Notes under the pieces: generated by a model
What the model saw: the letters and a program-made list of their open reading frames with translations, nothing else
Databases searched by the model: none
What the model was told of the DNA's origin: nothing
Program-made: the position numbers and the translations under genes
Assembly (NCBI GenBank): GCA_903825465.1
Contig: CAIKAR010000132.1
Span: forward strand, 1 to 53,812
Length of the DNA stretch: 53,812 bases
Direction of reading: 5' to 3'
DNA from: an uncultured Hyphomicrobiales bacterium
GTDB lineage: Bacteria; Pseudomonadota; Alphaproteobacteria; Rhizobiales; Beijerinckiaceae
Part shown: piece by piece, positions 42,351 through 52,862 of the stretch
Position numbering within the stretch: position 1 is the first letter of the stretch
Layout of the letters: every line of letters begins with the position of its first letter

Positions 42351-45300
42351 ATGATGGAATCGCCGCGAAACGCCGCGCCGGTCGAGGGTGTTTCCGCTCC
42401 CTTCATCCGGCATCCCGTCGCCACTTACCTCATCATGATCGGCTTGCTGCTGACCGGCGTGGTGGCGTTTCCGTTGCTGCCGATCGCGCCTCTGCCGCAA
42501 GTCGATTTCCCCACCATCCAGGTCGCCGTCTCCTATCCGGGCGCGAGCCCGGAAACGATGGCGTCGGCGGTGGCGCAGCCGCTTGAAACGCAGTTCACCC
42601 AGATTCCCGGCGTGTCCCAGATGACATCGTCGAGTTCGCTCGGCTCGACGTCCATCACGCTGCAATTCGACCTCGACCGCAGCATCGACGCGGCGGCGAA
42701 CGACGTGCAGGCGGCGATCAACGCGGCTGGCGGGCAGTTGCCGCGCAATCTTCCCAGTCCGCCGAGCTACAGAAAGACGAACCCGGCGGATTCGCCTATC
42801 ATGTTGCTCGCGGTCAATTCGGACAATCTGCCCCTGACCGAGGTCGACGACGCCGCCGAACTGCTGCTCGCGCAACAGGTCAGCCAGATTTCCGGCGTCG
42901 GCCAGGTGAGCGTCGGTGGACAGCAGAAGCCCGCCATCCGCATTCAGCTCGACCCCGGCAAGCTGGCCGCGGCCGGCCTCACGCTCGAGGATGTGCGGAC
43001 GCAGATCTCGGTCACCACCGTCGACAGCCCCAAGGGCTCGATCAACGGGGCCACCCGCAACTACACGATCTACGCCAACGATCAGATTTCCGCCGCGAAG
43101 GACTGGAACGACGCGGTCATCGCCTATCGCGCCGGCGCGCCGCTTCGGATCCGCGACGTCGGCCAGGCGGTCGCCGGCCCGCAAGACACGGAGCAAGCCG
43201 CGTGGGCCAACGGCAAGCGCGGCGTTTTCCTCACGGTGTTCAAGCAGCCGGGCGCCAACGTCGTTCAGGTCGTCGACCGCATCAAGAAAGCGCTTCCGCT
43301 GGTGCAGGCGGCGGTGCCCGCGGGCGTCCACGTCACCGTCATCAGCGACCGCACGCAGACCATCCGCGCCGCGATGACGGACGTCGAATGGACGCTGGCG
43401 ATAACGATCGCGCTGGTCGTCGGCGTTATTTTCCTTTTTCTGCGCAGCTTCTGGGCGACGATGATCCCCGCGATCACCGTGCCGCTGGCGCTGCTCGGCG
43501 CCTGCGCGCTGATGTGGGCCACGGGCTACAGCCTCGACAATCTTTCGCTGATGGCCCTGACCATCGCGGTCGGCTTCGTCGTCGACGACGCCATTGTCAT
43601 GCTTGAAAACATAACGCGCTACATAGAAGAGGGCGAAGAACCCATGGCGGCCGCGCTGCGGGGCGCGGGAGAGATCGGCTTCACCATCGTGTCGATCAGC
43701 GTGTCGCTGATCGCCGTCTTGATTCCGCTGTTGCTGATGACCGGAATCATCGGCCGCCTGTTCCGCGAATTCGCCGTCACGCTGGCGATGACGATCGTCG
43801 TGTCGGCGGCGGTGTCGTTGACCCTCACGCCGACGATGGCGTCGCGATATCTGCGCAACTCCCACGAGGTCAAGCATGGGAAGTTCTACAAATGGAGCGA
43901 GCGCGCCTTCGACTCGCTGCTGAGGGGATACGAGTCCGGACTCGATTTCGTTCTGGCGCGCCGTTTTCCCACCTTGCTGGTTTTCCTCGGCACCATCTGC
44001 CTGTCCGGATATCTGTTCGTCATCATCCCGAAGGGCTTTTTTCCGCAGCAGGACACGGGCCTTATCAGCGGAACGTCGGAGGCGTCGCAGGATATTTCCT
44101 TCGACAAGATGCGCGAGGCGCAGGAGGCGCTCGGCGCGATCGTGCTGAAGGATCCCGGCGTCGCGACCGTCGCCATGAGCGTCGGCGCCGGCAACGGCAA
44201 CGCCCTGAACAACGGCAAGATGTTCATCACGCTCAAGCCGCGCGACGAACGCGACGCCAGCGCCGACCAGATCATCGCGCGGCTGCGTCCGCAACTCGAC
44301 AAGGTCGAGGGCGCGAAGCTGTTTTTGCAGGCGGCGCAGGATGTTCGCGTCGGCGGACGGTCCAGCCGCACGCAATATCAGTTCACGCTTCAGGACAGCC
44401 AGCTCGACGAGCTCAACAAATGGTCGCCGCGGGTGCTCGACGCGATGAGGGCCCTGCCGCAGTTGCGCGACGTCGCGAGCGACCAGCAGAGCAGCGGCAC
44501 GACCCTGACGCTTTCCATCAACCGCGACCAGGCGGCGCGCTACGGCGTCACCCCGCAATTGATCGACGACACGCTCGACGACGCCTTCGGTCAGCGGCAG
44601 GTGGCGCAGTACTTCACGCAACAAAGCAGCTACTTCGTGATTCTGGAGATCGCCCCCGCCGCGTTGGGCGACGTGAAATCGCTGTCGGAAATCTACGTCA
44701 AGTCGCCGGCGACCGGCTCGCTCGTGCCACTCTCGACATTCGCGAACTGGACGACGGCGCCCGTGCAACCGCTCTCCATCAGCCATCAGGGCCAGTCGGC
44801 CGCGGTGACGATCAGCTTCAACCTCGCGCAAGGCGTCGCGCTTGGCGACGCGACCGCCGCGGTGCAGGGCGCGATGGAAAAGCTGGGGACGCCGCCGACC
44901 CTCATCGGCGCGTTTCAGGGCACCGCGCAGGCGTTTCAGGACTCGCTGTCGTCTGTGCCCCTGCTCATTCTCGGCGCCCTCGTCGTCGTTTATCTGATCC
45001 TCGGCGTTCTGTATGAAAGCTACATCCACCCGTTGACCATTCTGTCGACGCTGCCTTCGGCCGGCGTCGGCGCGCTGGCGATGCTGATGTTGTTCCACTT
45101 TGACTTCAGCCTGATCGCGCTGGTGGGGTTGATCCTCCTGATCGGCATCGTGAAAAAGAACGGCATCATGCTGGTCGATTTCGCGATCAGCGCGGAACGT
45201 GACGACGGACTGTCGCCGGTGGACGCGATTCGCCAGGCCGCGCTTCTGCGCTTCCGCCCCATTCTGATGACGACCATGGCCGCGCTGCTCGGCGGCGTGC

Positions 45301-45536
45301 CCCTGATGCTCGGCCACGGCACCGGATCGGAGATCAGGCAGCCACTCGGCTACGCGATGGTCGGCGGGCTCTTTGTCAGCCAGGCGCTGACGTTGTTCAC
45401 GACGCCTGTTGTCTATCTTTATCTCGACGACCTCGCGCGGTGGTTCAGCCAATGGGGCCGCAAAGGCGCCAAAGACATCGACGCGGCGCCAGCGCGGCGC
45501 GAGGACGAAACGCCGCTCCCGATGTCGGCCGAATAG
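42351..45536 (+). CDS. RND multidrug efflux permease (MdtB/MdtC-like)
   Basis: A 1061-residue inner-membrane pump. The N-terminus FIRHPVATYLIMIGLLLTGV leads to the first porter domain (QVAVSYPGASPETMASAVAQ). Membrane segment 4 contains AVGFVVDDAIVMLENITRYI with the proton-relay Asp pair, and the second half repeats the pattern with GLILLIGIVKKNGIMLVDFA. The fold and the TQIPGVSQMTSSSSLGSTSI block match the MdtBC/MuxBC branch, which works as heteromers in E. coli; only one permease is encoded here, so it may act as a homotrimer. Operonic with the adaptor. Substrates unknown. Confidence 0.95.
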   Translation: MMESPRNAAPVEGVSAPFIRHPVATYLIMIGLLLTGVVAFPLLPIAPLPQVDFPTIQVAVSYPGASPETMASAVAQPLETQFTQIPGVSQMTSSSSLGSTSITLQFDLDRSIDAAANDVQAAINAAGGQLPRNLPSPPSYRKTNPADSPIMLLAVNSDNLPLTEVDDAAELLLAQQVSQISGVGQVSVGGQQKPAIRIQLDPGKLAAAGLTLEDVRTQISVTTVDSPKGSINGATRNYTIYANDQISAAKDWNDAVIAYRAGAPLRIRDVGQAVAGPQDTEQAAWANGKRGVFLTVFKQPGANVVQVVDRIKKALPLVQAAVPAGVHVTVISDRTQTIRAAMTDVEWTLAITIALVVGVIFLFLRSFWATMIPAITVPLALLGACALMWATGYSLDNLSLMALTIAVGFVVDDAIVMLENITRYIEEGEEPMAAALRGAGEIGFTIVSISVSLIAVLIPLLLMTGIIGRLFREFAVTLAMTIVVSAAVSLTLTPTMASRYLRNSHEVKHGKFYKWSERAFDSLLRGYESGLDFVLARRFPTLLVFLGTICLSGYLFVIIPKGFFPQQDTGLISGTSEASQDISFDKMREAQEALGAIVLKDPGVATVAMSVGAGNGNALNNGKMFITLKPRDERDASADQIIARLRPQLDKVEGAKLFLQAAQDVRVGGRSSRTQYQFTLQDSQLDELNKWSPRVLDAMRALPQLRDVASDQQSSGTTLTLSINRDQAARYGVTPQLIDDTLDDAFGQRQVAQYFTQQSSYFVILEIAPAALGDVKSLSEIYVKSPATGSLVPLSTFANWTTAPVQPLSISHQGQSAAVTISFNLAQGVALGDATAAVQGAMEKLGTPPTLIGAFQGTAQAFQDSLSSVPLLILGALVVVYLILGVLYESYIHPLTILSTLPSAGVGALAMLMLFHFDFSLIALVGLILLIGIVKKNGIMLVDFAISAERDDGLSPVDAIRQAALLRFRPILMTTMAALLGGVPLMLGHGTGSEIRQPLGYAMVGGLFVSQALTLFTTPVVYLYLDDLARWFSQWGRKGAKDIDAAPARREDETPLPMSAE

Positions 45537-45603
45537 CGCCGGCTTGACCAGCGGTGTCGCGGCGGCCACTTCCCCGCGCGGCTCCTCGCGAAAGGATCCC
45601 TCG

Positions 45604-46239
45604 ATGTCGGAAACGCGCGGCGCGGCGGCCGGCGCCGTTCTATGGACGCTGTGCCTCCAGTATTTTGTCGCGGAGGCGGTCGCGATCCACGCGTGGACCG
45701 GCGCCTACAGTCTTTCCACCAATTACATCAGCGATCTCGGCGCGGCGGCCTGCTTCGGTGGCGCGGGTGTTTGCTGGAGTTCGCCGCTGCGCTGGCTCAT
45801 GAACGCGTCTTTCGTCCTGCAGGGCTGCCTGATCGCCGGCGGCGCGGCGTTGACGCGGCGCGTGTTGCCGCGCGGCGCCCTCGCCGGCGCGGGCGCGGGG
45901 CTCATCGGGCTTTCCGGTCTCGGCGTCATCGCCGTCGGTCTCGCGCCGGAGGACGCCAATCCCGCCATCCACGATTTCACCGCGGCCGAGAACCTGATCT
46001 TCTGCAACCTGGGCATGTTGGCGCTCGGCCTCGCCATGTCCGTATCGCAAGGGGCGTCGCGGTTGATCGCGCGGGCGGGCGTGGCCGCGGGCGTCATCGG
46101 CCTCGCCGGGCTGGCGTGCCTGGCGAGCGGACATTACGCGGGCATCGGCCCGGGCGGCGTCGAACGAGTCGCCGCCTATCCCTTTCCGCTCTGGTTGTCC
46201 GCGACCGGCGCGTGGATATTGACCGCGCGCCGCGCGTAA
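45604..46239 (+). CDS. DUF998-family membrane protein
   Basis: A 211-residue protein with about six hydrophobic segments. AVAIHAWTGAYSLSTNYISD and LGAAACFGGAGVCWSSP are the loop signature of DUF998, and NPAIHDFTAAENLIFCNLGM the central one. Function unknown. ATG at 45604 with AAAGGA eight bases upstream; an upstream in-frame extension is poor in protein character. It lies 67 bp after the RND pump on the same strand and may be cotranscribed. Confidence 0.82.
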   Translation: MSETRGAAAGAVLWTLCLQYFVAEAVAIHAWTGAYSLSTNYISDLGAAACFGGAGVCWSSPLRWLMNASFVLQGCLIAGGAALTRRVLPRGALAGAGAGLIGLSGLGVIAVGLAPEDANPAIHDFTAAENLIFCNLGMLALGLAMSVSQGASRLIARAGVAAGVIGLAGLACLASGHYAGIGPGGVERVAAYPFPLWLSATGAWILTARRA

Positions 46240-46249
46240 GGTCTTCCGC

Positions 46250-47020
46250 CTATTTATCGGTCTTGGAGAAGCCCGGACCCATGTTCCAATCCATTGGGTA
46301 ATAGGGCCGGTCGGTCAGGCGGCACCAGTTCTCCCAGCCGCGCTCCAGCGTGAAGCCCGCGCGGCCGCCGGAGTTCGCCGCGATTTCGCCGTCCGACAGG
46401 GGCGTGATGTCGCCTTCGCCGAGCTGATAGGCCTTGAGCAGCATCTCGGCGTTGATTTCCATGTAAATCGAAGTGAACACGACTTCGCGCAGCGACTTGG
46501 CGACGACGACGCTGCCGTGGCCGCGCATCAGCGTCACGGTCCGGTTGCCGAGGAAGGAGGCGAGGTCGGCGCCCATTTCGGTCGAGGTGACGAGCAGGTT
46601 CGTCACGCCGAACTTGTGCGAGATGTCCCAGGTCGGAATGTCGGAGCCGATCGGCGCGCACATGTGCATGATCGGCTTCATCTTCTTTTTCGACTGCACG
46701 GTGAAGGGCACGACGTTGGGCGAATGATTGTGAACGACGGCCATGACATCGGGCCGCGCCGCGTAAACCGAGCCGTGGATGAAGCGCTCGGAATAGGGCT
46801 TGCCGGGCTCGTGGCCGACGATCGCGCCGTCGTGGGTGAACTCGGTGATGTCGCCGATCTCGACGCAGTTGGGCGCGCGCGCGCGGGACAGGAAGAAGTG
46901 CGCGGGGTTTTCCGGATTGCGCATCGACACGTGGCCGAAGCTGTCGACGACGTTGTGGTGCGCGAGAACGCGGTTGGCGGTGACGAGGTCGTCCTTGAGC
47001 TGGGTGAGATTGGTGGCCAT
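46250..47020 (-). CDS. Class II aldolase/adducin family protein
   Basis: A 256-residue protein. Zinc ligands are His97 and His99 in AVVHNHSPNV and His168 in LMRGHGSVV, with Glu78 (YSERFIHG) in the catalytic position, as in fuculose-phosphate aldolase. SFGHVSMRNPENPAHFFLSR is the family start. Members cleave or epimerise small sugar phosphates, or decarboxylate hydroxy acids; the last seems possible given the organic-acid setting. ATG at 47020 follows AGGAGG. It lies 79 bp downstream of the permease gene end, and both face the same way but with different substrates likely. Confidence 0.9.
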   Translation of the reverse strand: MATNLTQLKDDLVTANRVLAHHNVVDSFGHVSMRNPENPAHFFLSRARAPNCVEIGDITEFTHDGAIVGHEPGKPYSERFIHGSVYAARPDVMAVVHNHSPNVVPFTVQSKKKMKPIMHMCAPIGSDIPTWDISHKFGVTNLLVTSTEMGADLASFLGNRTVTLMRGHGSVVVAKSLREVVFTSIYMEINAEMLLKAYQLGEGDITPLSDGEIAANSGGRAGFTLERGWENWCRLTDRPYYPMDWNMGPGFSKTDK

Positions 47021-47099
47021 GTGTTCCTCCTGGGGCGTCCGGCGGCGCGCGCCCTTCGCGGCTTCCTTAGCACAGGCCGCCCGTTTCAGGGCAAGCGCC

Positions 47100-47885
47100 C
47101 TACCGCCCTTCGCCGGCGCCGGGCCGCCATTTCATCAACCGGCCCTCGATCAATGTCACGCCATGGTCCACGATCAGCACGAAAGCCGACAGCACGACCA
47201 TGCCAGCGAAAACGCCAGTGACGTCGAACGTGCCTTCGGCCTCGTGAATGACATAGCCGAGGCCCGAGGCCGCGCCGAGATATTCGCCGACCACCGCCCC
47301 GACCAGCGCGAAGCCGACCGACGTGTGCAGCGAGGAGAACATCCACGACAGCGCCGAGGGCCAATAGACGTGGCGCAGCAATTGCCGCTCGTTCATGCCG
47401 AGCATGCGCGCGTTGGCGAGCACGACGGGGCTGACCTCCTTGACGCCCTGATAAACGTTGAAGAACACAATGAAGAACACCAGCGTGACGCCGAGCGCCA
47501 CCTTCGACCATATGCCAAGCCCGAACCACAGCATGAAGATCGGCGCGAGCACGACGCGCGGCAACGCGTTCGCCATTTTCACATAAGGGTCGAACACGGC
47601 GGCGACGCGCGGCTGGCGCGCGAACCAGAAGCCCACGGCGACGCCCGCGCCGGCGCCGATGACGAAGGCGAGCAGCGTCTCTTCAAGGGTGATCCACAGA
47701 TGTTTCCAGATCATCCCCGTGGCGAAGAACTTCCAGATTTTCAACGCCACGTCGCCGGGCGTCGAGAAGAAGAAGCGGATCGTCTTCACATCGCCGAACA
47801 CCGGATAGTTCGACGCGATGTGCCAGCCGCCGATCAGGACGACCGCGACGGCGATCCGCCACGCGAGGAGTTGGCCGCGGCTCAC
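47100..47885 (-). CDS. ABC transporter permease, SsuC/TauC type
   Basis: A 261-residue inner-membrane protein with about six segments. The family EAA loop appears as RMLGMNERQLLRHVYWPSAL, and the end LGYVIHEAEGTFDVTGVFAG is typical of nitrate/sulfonate/taurine permeases. The GTG at 47885 overlaps the stop of the ATPase gene (GTGA) and has GGGGAGAT upstream. It forms the transmembrane half of an importer with the ATPase. The cognate periplasmic protein is not adjacent; the orphan receptors of this window are of other families. Confidence 0.92.
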   Translation of the reverse strand: MSRGQLLAWRIAVAVVLIGGWHIASNYPVFGDVKTIRFFFSTPGDVALKIWKFFATGMIWKHLWITLEETLLAFVIGAGAGVAVGFWFARQPRVAAVFDPYVKMANALPRVVLAPIFMLWFGLGIWSKVALGVTLVFFIVFFNVYQGVKEVSPVVLANARMLGMNERQLLRHVYWPSALSWMFSSLHTSVGFALVGAVVGEYLGAASGLGYVIHEAEGTFDVTGVFAGMVVLSAFVLIVDHGVTLIEGRLMKWRPGAGEGR

Positions 47886-48709
47886 GGCGCGATCTCCCCG
47901 AACTGCTCGCCATAGGCCTTCATCACCTCGGCCTTGAGGTCGCTCCAGATGGCGCCCCGCAGGGCGTGGAACGCGGGATCGAGCCTGATGTCGGCGCTTT
48001 CGCGCGGGCGCGGCAACGCGACGACATGCCGCGAGACGACGCGCGACGAAGGCCCCGCCGACATCACCACCACGCGGTCGGCGAGCGCGATGGCCTCGTC
48101 CAGATCGTGCGTGACGAACAGCACCGCCTTGCGGTCGGCCTGCCACAGCGACAACAAAAGATCGCCCATCAGGCCGCGCGTCTGCGCGTCGAGCGGACCA
48201 AAGGGCTCGTCCATCAGCAGAACGGCGGGATCGCGGATGAGCGTCTGCGCCAGCGCGACGCGCTTGCGCTGGCCGCCGGAGAGCTGATGCGGATAACGTT
48301 CGGCGAAACGCGCGAGGCCGACGCGCGCCAGCCATTTTTCGGCGCGCGATTTCGCCTCCGCCGGCGCGACGCCGCCGACTTCGAGCGCCACCGACACGTT
48401 GGCGAGCGCCGTCTTCCACGGCATCAGCGCGTCTTGCTGAAAGAGGTAGCCGGCGCTGGCCGCGACGCCGCGAACCTCGACGCCGCCGACGCGGGCCTTG
48501 CCGCGCGCTGGCGCCAACAGGCCCGCGACCACGTTCAGAAGCGTGGACTTGCCGCAGCCCGTCGGACCGACGATGGCGACGAACTCGCCCGGCGCGACGC
48601 GGAGATCGACATTGGCGACGGCTTCATAGGCGGACGCCCCCGCGCCGAAGACAATCGACACGCCTTCCAGCGCGATGGCGGGGCACGGCCCCGCGGACGC
48701 GGGAGTCAC
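47882..48709 (-). CDS. ABC transporter ATP-binding protein, SsuB/TauB type
   Basis: A 275-residue ATPase. Walker A is GPTGCGKST, the signature is LSGGQRKRVALAQ, Walker B with the Glu is VLLMDEPFGPLD and the H-loop is VLFVTHDLDEA. YLFQQDALMPWKTALANVSV is the Q-loop region. The start is a GTG at 48709 with no strong ribosome site; other in-frame starts exist. It lies 15 bp after the ilvC stop in the same direction, so it may be read through from ilvC. Partner of the downstream permease. Confidence 0.93.
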   Translation of the reverse strand: MTPASAGPCPAIALEGVSIVFGAGASAYEAVANVDLRVAPGEFVAIVGPTGCGKSTLLNVVAGLLAPARGKARVGGVEVRGVAASAGYLFQQDALMPWKTALANVSVALEVGGVAPAEAKSRAEKWLARVGLARFAERYPHQLSGGQRKRVALAQTLIRDPAVLLMDEPFGPLDAQTRGLMGDLLLSLWQADRKAVLFVTHDLDEAIALADRVVVMSAGPSSRVVSRHVVALPRPRESADIRLDPAFHALRGAIWSDLKAEVMKAYGEQFGEIAP

Positions 48710-48724
48710 GCGGCGCGGCGAAGA

Positions 48725-49930
<1,206 letters not shown>

Positions 49931-49960
49931 TTAATCGCGTCAATGGAATTGCGTGGCGTC

Positions 49961-50173
49961 CTATTGCTCGCTCACAAGCTCGCAATTGTCCGCCGCGATC
50001 GCCCAAAGCACATGCTTGGCGTCCAATTGGACATCGATATATTCGCCGCGTCGAAGCTCGGGGCGCAGATGCTCATAGCTGCACAGAACCAAGCCAAACG
50101 CGCCGGGGCGAATGCGCCTGTTGCGCGCGAGTGGCGACTTTTCCTTGATGCGTACTTTCTGACCTGGCGTCAT
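49961..50173 (-). CDS. Hypothetical 70-residue protein in the ilv locus
   Basis: A 70-residue protein starting MTPGQKVRIKEKSPLARNRR. It is basic in the first half (IKEKSPLARNRRIRPG) and acidic in the second, with GAFGLVLCSYEHLRPELRRG and DVQLDAKHVLWAIA. The opening resembles an SH3/KOW-like beta-barrel strand pair, but I cannot name a family. ATG at 50173 has a perfect AAGGAGG eight bases upstream, which supports translation. A palindrome lies about 85 bp upstream. Its link to branched-chain amino acid synthesis is positional only. Confidence 0.6.
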   Translation of the reverse strand: MTPGQKVRIKEKSPLARNRRIRPGAFGLVLCSYEHLRPELRRGEYIDVQLDAKHVLWAIAADNCELVSEQ

Positions 50174-50255
50174 GACAGTCCTCCTTCGAGGAGCCGCGCC
50201 CCGGCCACAACAGCGACCGGGAAACATGCTGCGTCACGGCAGAATATTCACAATT

Positions 50256-50270
50256 TGTTGCAATGCAACA
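50256..50270. promoter_or_regulatory. Perfect palindrome TGTTGC-AAT-GCAACA
   Basis: Two 6-base arms, TGTTGC and GCAACA, surround AAT. It lies in the AT-richer part of the 200-bp gap between the ilvN stop and the 70-residue gene (minus strand), where a promoter for that gene would be. It could bind a dimeric regulator; the identity is unknown. Confidence 0.45.
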
Positions 50271-50373
50271 TAAAAGTGGTGCCGATGACGCTTCCGTGTC
50301 GGAAACGCGTCAGGTCGGCTTGCGATCCCAATATTCCCCGGATTTGAACGGCACCCGGCGGCGAACGCTGGAA

Positions 50374-50934
50374 TCACATGCCTTCCGCGCCCCGCGTGAT
50401 CGCCGCGATTCCGGTGCGCGAGAATTCCACAAGGCCCACGGGCCGCATCAACTCGACGAAATCATCGATCTTCTCGGGCGCGCCGGTCAACTCGAAAATG
50501 AAGCTTTCAATGGTGGCGTCGATCGTCTTGGCCCGGAAGGCCTCCGCGAGCCGCAGCGCTTCCATGCGGTTGTCGCCCTTGCCGCGCACTTTCACCATGG
50601 CGAGTTCGCGTTCGATGGAGCGCTTTTGAACGGTGAGGTCGGTGACCTTGTGAACAGGCACAATCCGCTCAAGCTGATGCGTGATTTGCTCGATGGCCTC
50701 GGGCGGCCCGGAGGTGACGATGGTGATGCGCGAGAGATGCTCGCCATGCGCCACTTCGGCGACGGTGAGGCTCTCGATATTGTAGCCGCGGCCGGAAAAC
50801 AGGCCAACAACGCGCGCGAGCACGCCGGGCTCGTTGTCGACCAGCGCGGAAAGCGTGTGCCGCTCGCTGTTGGATTTACCGAGCGCCGAGGAATAGGGCG
50901 ACGGCGGGAGGGGGGCGGTGACGGGAGCGTTCAT
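50374..50934 (-). CDS. ilvN: Acetolactate synthase small (regulatory) subunit
   Basis: A 186-residue protein (IlvN/IlvH). The N-terminal ACT domain (about 28-100) begins RHTLSALVDNEPGVLARVVG and has GYNIESLTVAEV, the valine-binding core; the second domain has RELAMVKVRG and RPVGLVEFSRTGIAAITRG. It confers feedback inhibition by valine. ATG at 50934. It is separated from ilvB by 57 bp on the same strand, so the two form one operon under the ilvB attenuator. Confidence 0.95.
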   Translation of the reverse strand: MNAPVTAPLPPSPYSSALGKSNSERHTLSALVDNEPGVLARVVGLFSGRGYNIESLTVAEVAHGEHLSRITIVTSGPPEAIEQITHQLERIVPVHKVTDLTVQKRSIERELAMVKVRGKGDNRMEALRLAEAFRAKTIDATIESFIFELTGAPEKIDDFVELMRPVGLVEFSRTGIAAITRGAEGM

Positions 50935-50991
50935 GGGGTCTGCTTTCTGTGATTTGGCGGAAAACACGGAGACGGCGCCGAGACAAGCGCG

Positions 50992-52764
50992 TCACACCAG
51001 CATTTTGCCCTTCTCGTCGATCACCCCGCCAAGGTCGAGCCCCGCGTCGTCGCCGAGTTCGGCGAGCAGCATGTCGTTGTGGGCCTTGCCCGACGGAATC
51101 ATCGGGAAGCAGTTTTCCTCGGCTTCGACCACGCAGTCGAAGATCACCAGGCCCGGATGGTCGATCATTTCTTTGATCGCGCGGTCGAGATCCTTCGGGT
51201 CGGAGCAGCGGATTCCACGCGCGCCATAGGCTTCGGCGAGCTTGACGAAATCGGGCAGCGAATCCGTGTAGCTCTCGGCGTAGCGGCCGCCGTGCAGCAG
51301 TTCCTGCCACTGCCGCACCATGCCCATGTACTGGTTGTTGAGGATGAAAACCTTCACCGGCGCGCGGTACTGTTTGGCTGTCGACAGCTCCTGAATGTTC
51401 ATCAATATCGAGGCGTCGCCGGCGATGTCGATGACGAGCGCGTCCGGATGCGCCATCTGCGCGCCGATGGCGGCGGGCAGGCCGTAGCCCATTGTCCCGA
51501 GCCCGCCCGAGGTCATCCAGCGGTTGGGCTCGTCGAAGTGGAAATACTGCGCCGCCCACATCTGATGCTGGCCGACTTCGGTCGTGATGTAGCAGTCCTT
51601 GCCGCGCGTCGCCTCGTAGAGGCGCTGGATCGCGTGCTGCGGCTTGATCTTCGTCTTCGAGGGCCGGTAGGCGAGCGATTTCCGCGCCCGCCAGGTCTCG
51701 ATCTGCTTCCACCATTGCGCCAGCGCCGTCTTGTCGACGGCCGCCTTCGCGGCCTTCCATTGCGCGATCATGTCGGTCAGCACATTGCCGCAATCGCCGA
51801 CGATGGCCAGATCGACGCGCACATTCTTGTTGATCGACGAGGGGTCGATGTCGATGTGGATCTTCTTCGAAAACGGCGCGAAGGCGTCGAGCCGGCCGGT
51901 GATGCGGTCGTCGAAGCGGGCGCCGACGCAGATCATCAGATCGCAATCGTGCATGGCGTGGTTGGCTTCGTAGGTGCCGTGCATGCCCAGCATCCCGAGC
52001 CAGTTCGCGCCGGACGCCGGATAGGCGCCGAGGCCCATCAGCGTCGAGGTGATGGGAAAGCCCGTCAGCGCGACAAGCTCGCGGATCAGTTCGGACGCCT
52101 TGGGGCCGGAATTGATGATTCCGCCGCCGGTGTAGAAGATCGGCTTCTTCGCCACCGCCATCATGGCCACAGCTTCGGCGACGCGGCCCGCGTCGCCCTT
52201 GACGCGGGGCTTGTAGGTCTTGTGGCTCGCGATTTCGGGCTTCTCGTACGCGCCGGTCGCGAACTGCACGTCCTTCGGCATATCGATGACGACCGGACCG
52301 GGGCGTCCGCTCGCCGCGACATAGAAGGCCTCGTGCAGAACGCGCGGAAGATCCTCGATGTTGCGCACGAGATAGTTGTGCTTCGTGCAATGGCGCGTGA
52401 TGCCGACCGTGTCGCATTCCTGGAACGCGTCCGAACCGATCAGATGGGTCGGCACCTGGCCCGTGATGCAGACCAGCGGGATCGAATCCATCAGCGCGTC
52501 GGTGAGGCCGGTGACGGCGTTGGTCGCGCCGGGGCCCGACGTGACCAGCAGCACGCCGACCTTGCCGGTGGAGCGCGCGTAGCCCTCCGCCGCGTGCGCC
52601 GCGCCGCCTTCCTGCCGGACGAGGATGTGGCGAACGTGGTTTTGCTGGAAAATGGCGTCGTAGATCGGCAGCACCGCGCCGCCGGGATAGCCGAACACCG
52701 TGTCGACGCCCTGGTCCTTCAGGGCCTCGACAATCATTTCCGCGCCGGTCATCTGCTTCGACAT
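50992..52764 (-). CDS. ilvB: Acetolactate synthase large (catalytic) subunit
   Basis: A 590-residue thiamine-diphosphate enzyme. The N-terminal domain has GVDTVFGYPGGAVLPIYDAI and the catalytic Glu in RQEGGAAHAAEGYARSTGKV; the ThDP-binding GDASILMNIQELSTAKQYRA is near the C-terminus with NNQYMGMVRQW. It makes acetolactate from pyruvate, the committed step. ATG at 52764 with GGAGACC eight bases upstream. The 200 bp before the start hold a promoter, leader peptide and attenuator (listed separately), so transcription is controlled by charged branched-chain tRNAs. Confidence 0.96.
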   Translation of the reverse strand: MSKQMTGAEMIVEALKDQGVDTVFGYPGGAVLPIYDAIFQQNHVRHILVRQEGGAAHAAEGYARSTGKVGVLLVTSGPGATNAVTGLTDALMDSIPLVCITGQVPTHLIGSDAFQECDTVGITRHCTKHNYLVRNIEDLPRVLHEAFYVAASGRPGPVVIDMPKDVQFATGAYEKPEIASHKTYKPRVKGDAGRVAEAVAMMAVAKKPIFYTGGGIINSGPKASELIRELVALTGFPITSTLMGLGAYPASGANWLGMLGMHGTYEANHAMHDCDLMICVGARFDDRITGRLDAFAPFSKKIHIDIDPSSINKNVRVDLAIVGDCGNVLTDMIAQWKAAKAAVDKTALAQWWKQIETWRARKSLAYRPSKTKIKPQHAIQRLYEATRGKDCYITTEVGQHQMWAAQYFHFDEPNRWMTSGGLGTMGYGLPAAIGAQMAHPDALVIDIAGDASILMNIQELSTAKQYRAPVKVFILNNQYMGMVRQWQELLHGGRYAESYTDSLPDFVKLAEAYGARGIRCSDPKDLDRAIKEMIDHPGLVIFDCVVEAEENCFPMIPSGKAHNDMLLAELGDDAGLDLGGVIDEKGKMLV

Positions 52765-52807
52765 CGTCGGTCTCCGTGGGTTACGCGTCACATCAGGAAT
52801 TTGGACA

Positions 52808-52832
52808 ATAAAAAAGGCCCACTCGGGGGCCT
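52808..52832 (-). terminator. Attenuator terminator of the ilvB leader
   Basis: On the minus strand GGCCC, loop CCGAGT, GGGCC and then TTTTTTATT. It ends about 44 bases before the ilvB ATG and follows the leader peptide by 31 bases. The 5' arm overlaps CCCCG (52828-52824), which can instead pair with CGGGG at 52871-52867 inside the leader coding region. Confidence 0.85.
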
Positions 52833-52862
52833 GGGTCAGCGCCAATGGCGGGCAAACGAGGT

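Noticed and set aside
41055-45569. A very long open reading frame on the minus strand opposite the RND pump genes
   Set aside because: It is an antisense shadow of the GC-rich codon pattern: it is rich in Arg, His and Asp, has no recognisable domain, and the plus-strand RND genes explain the sequence fully.
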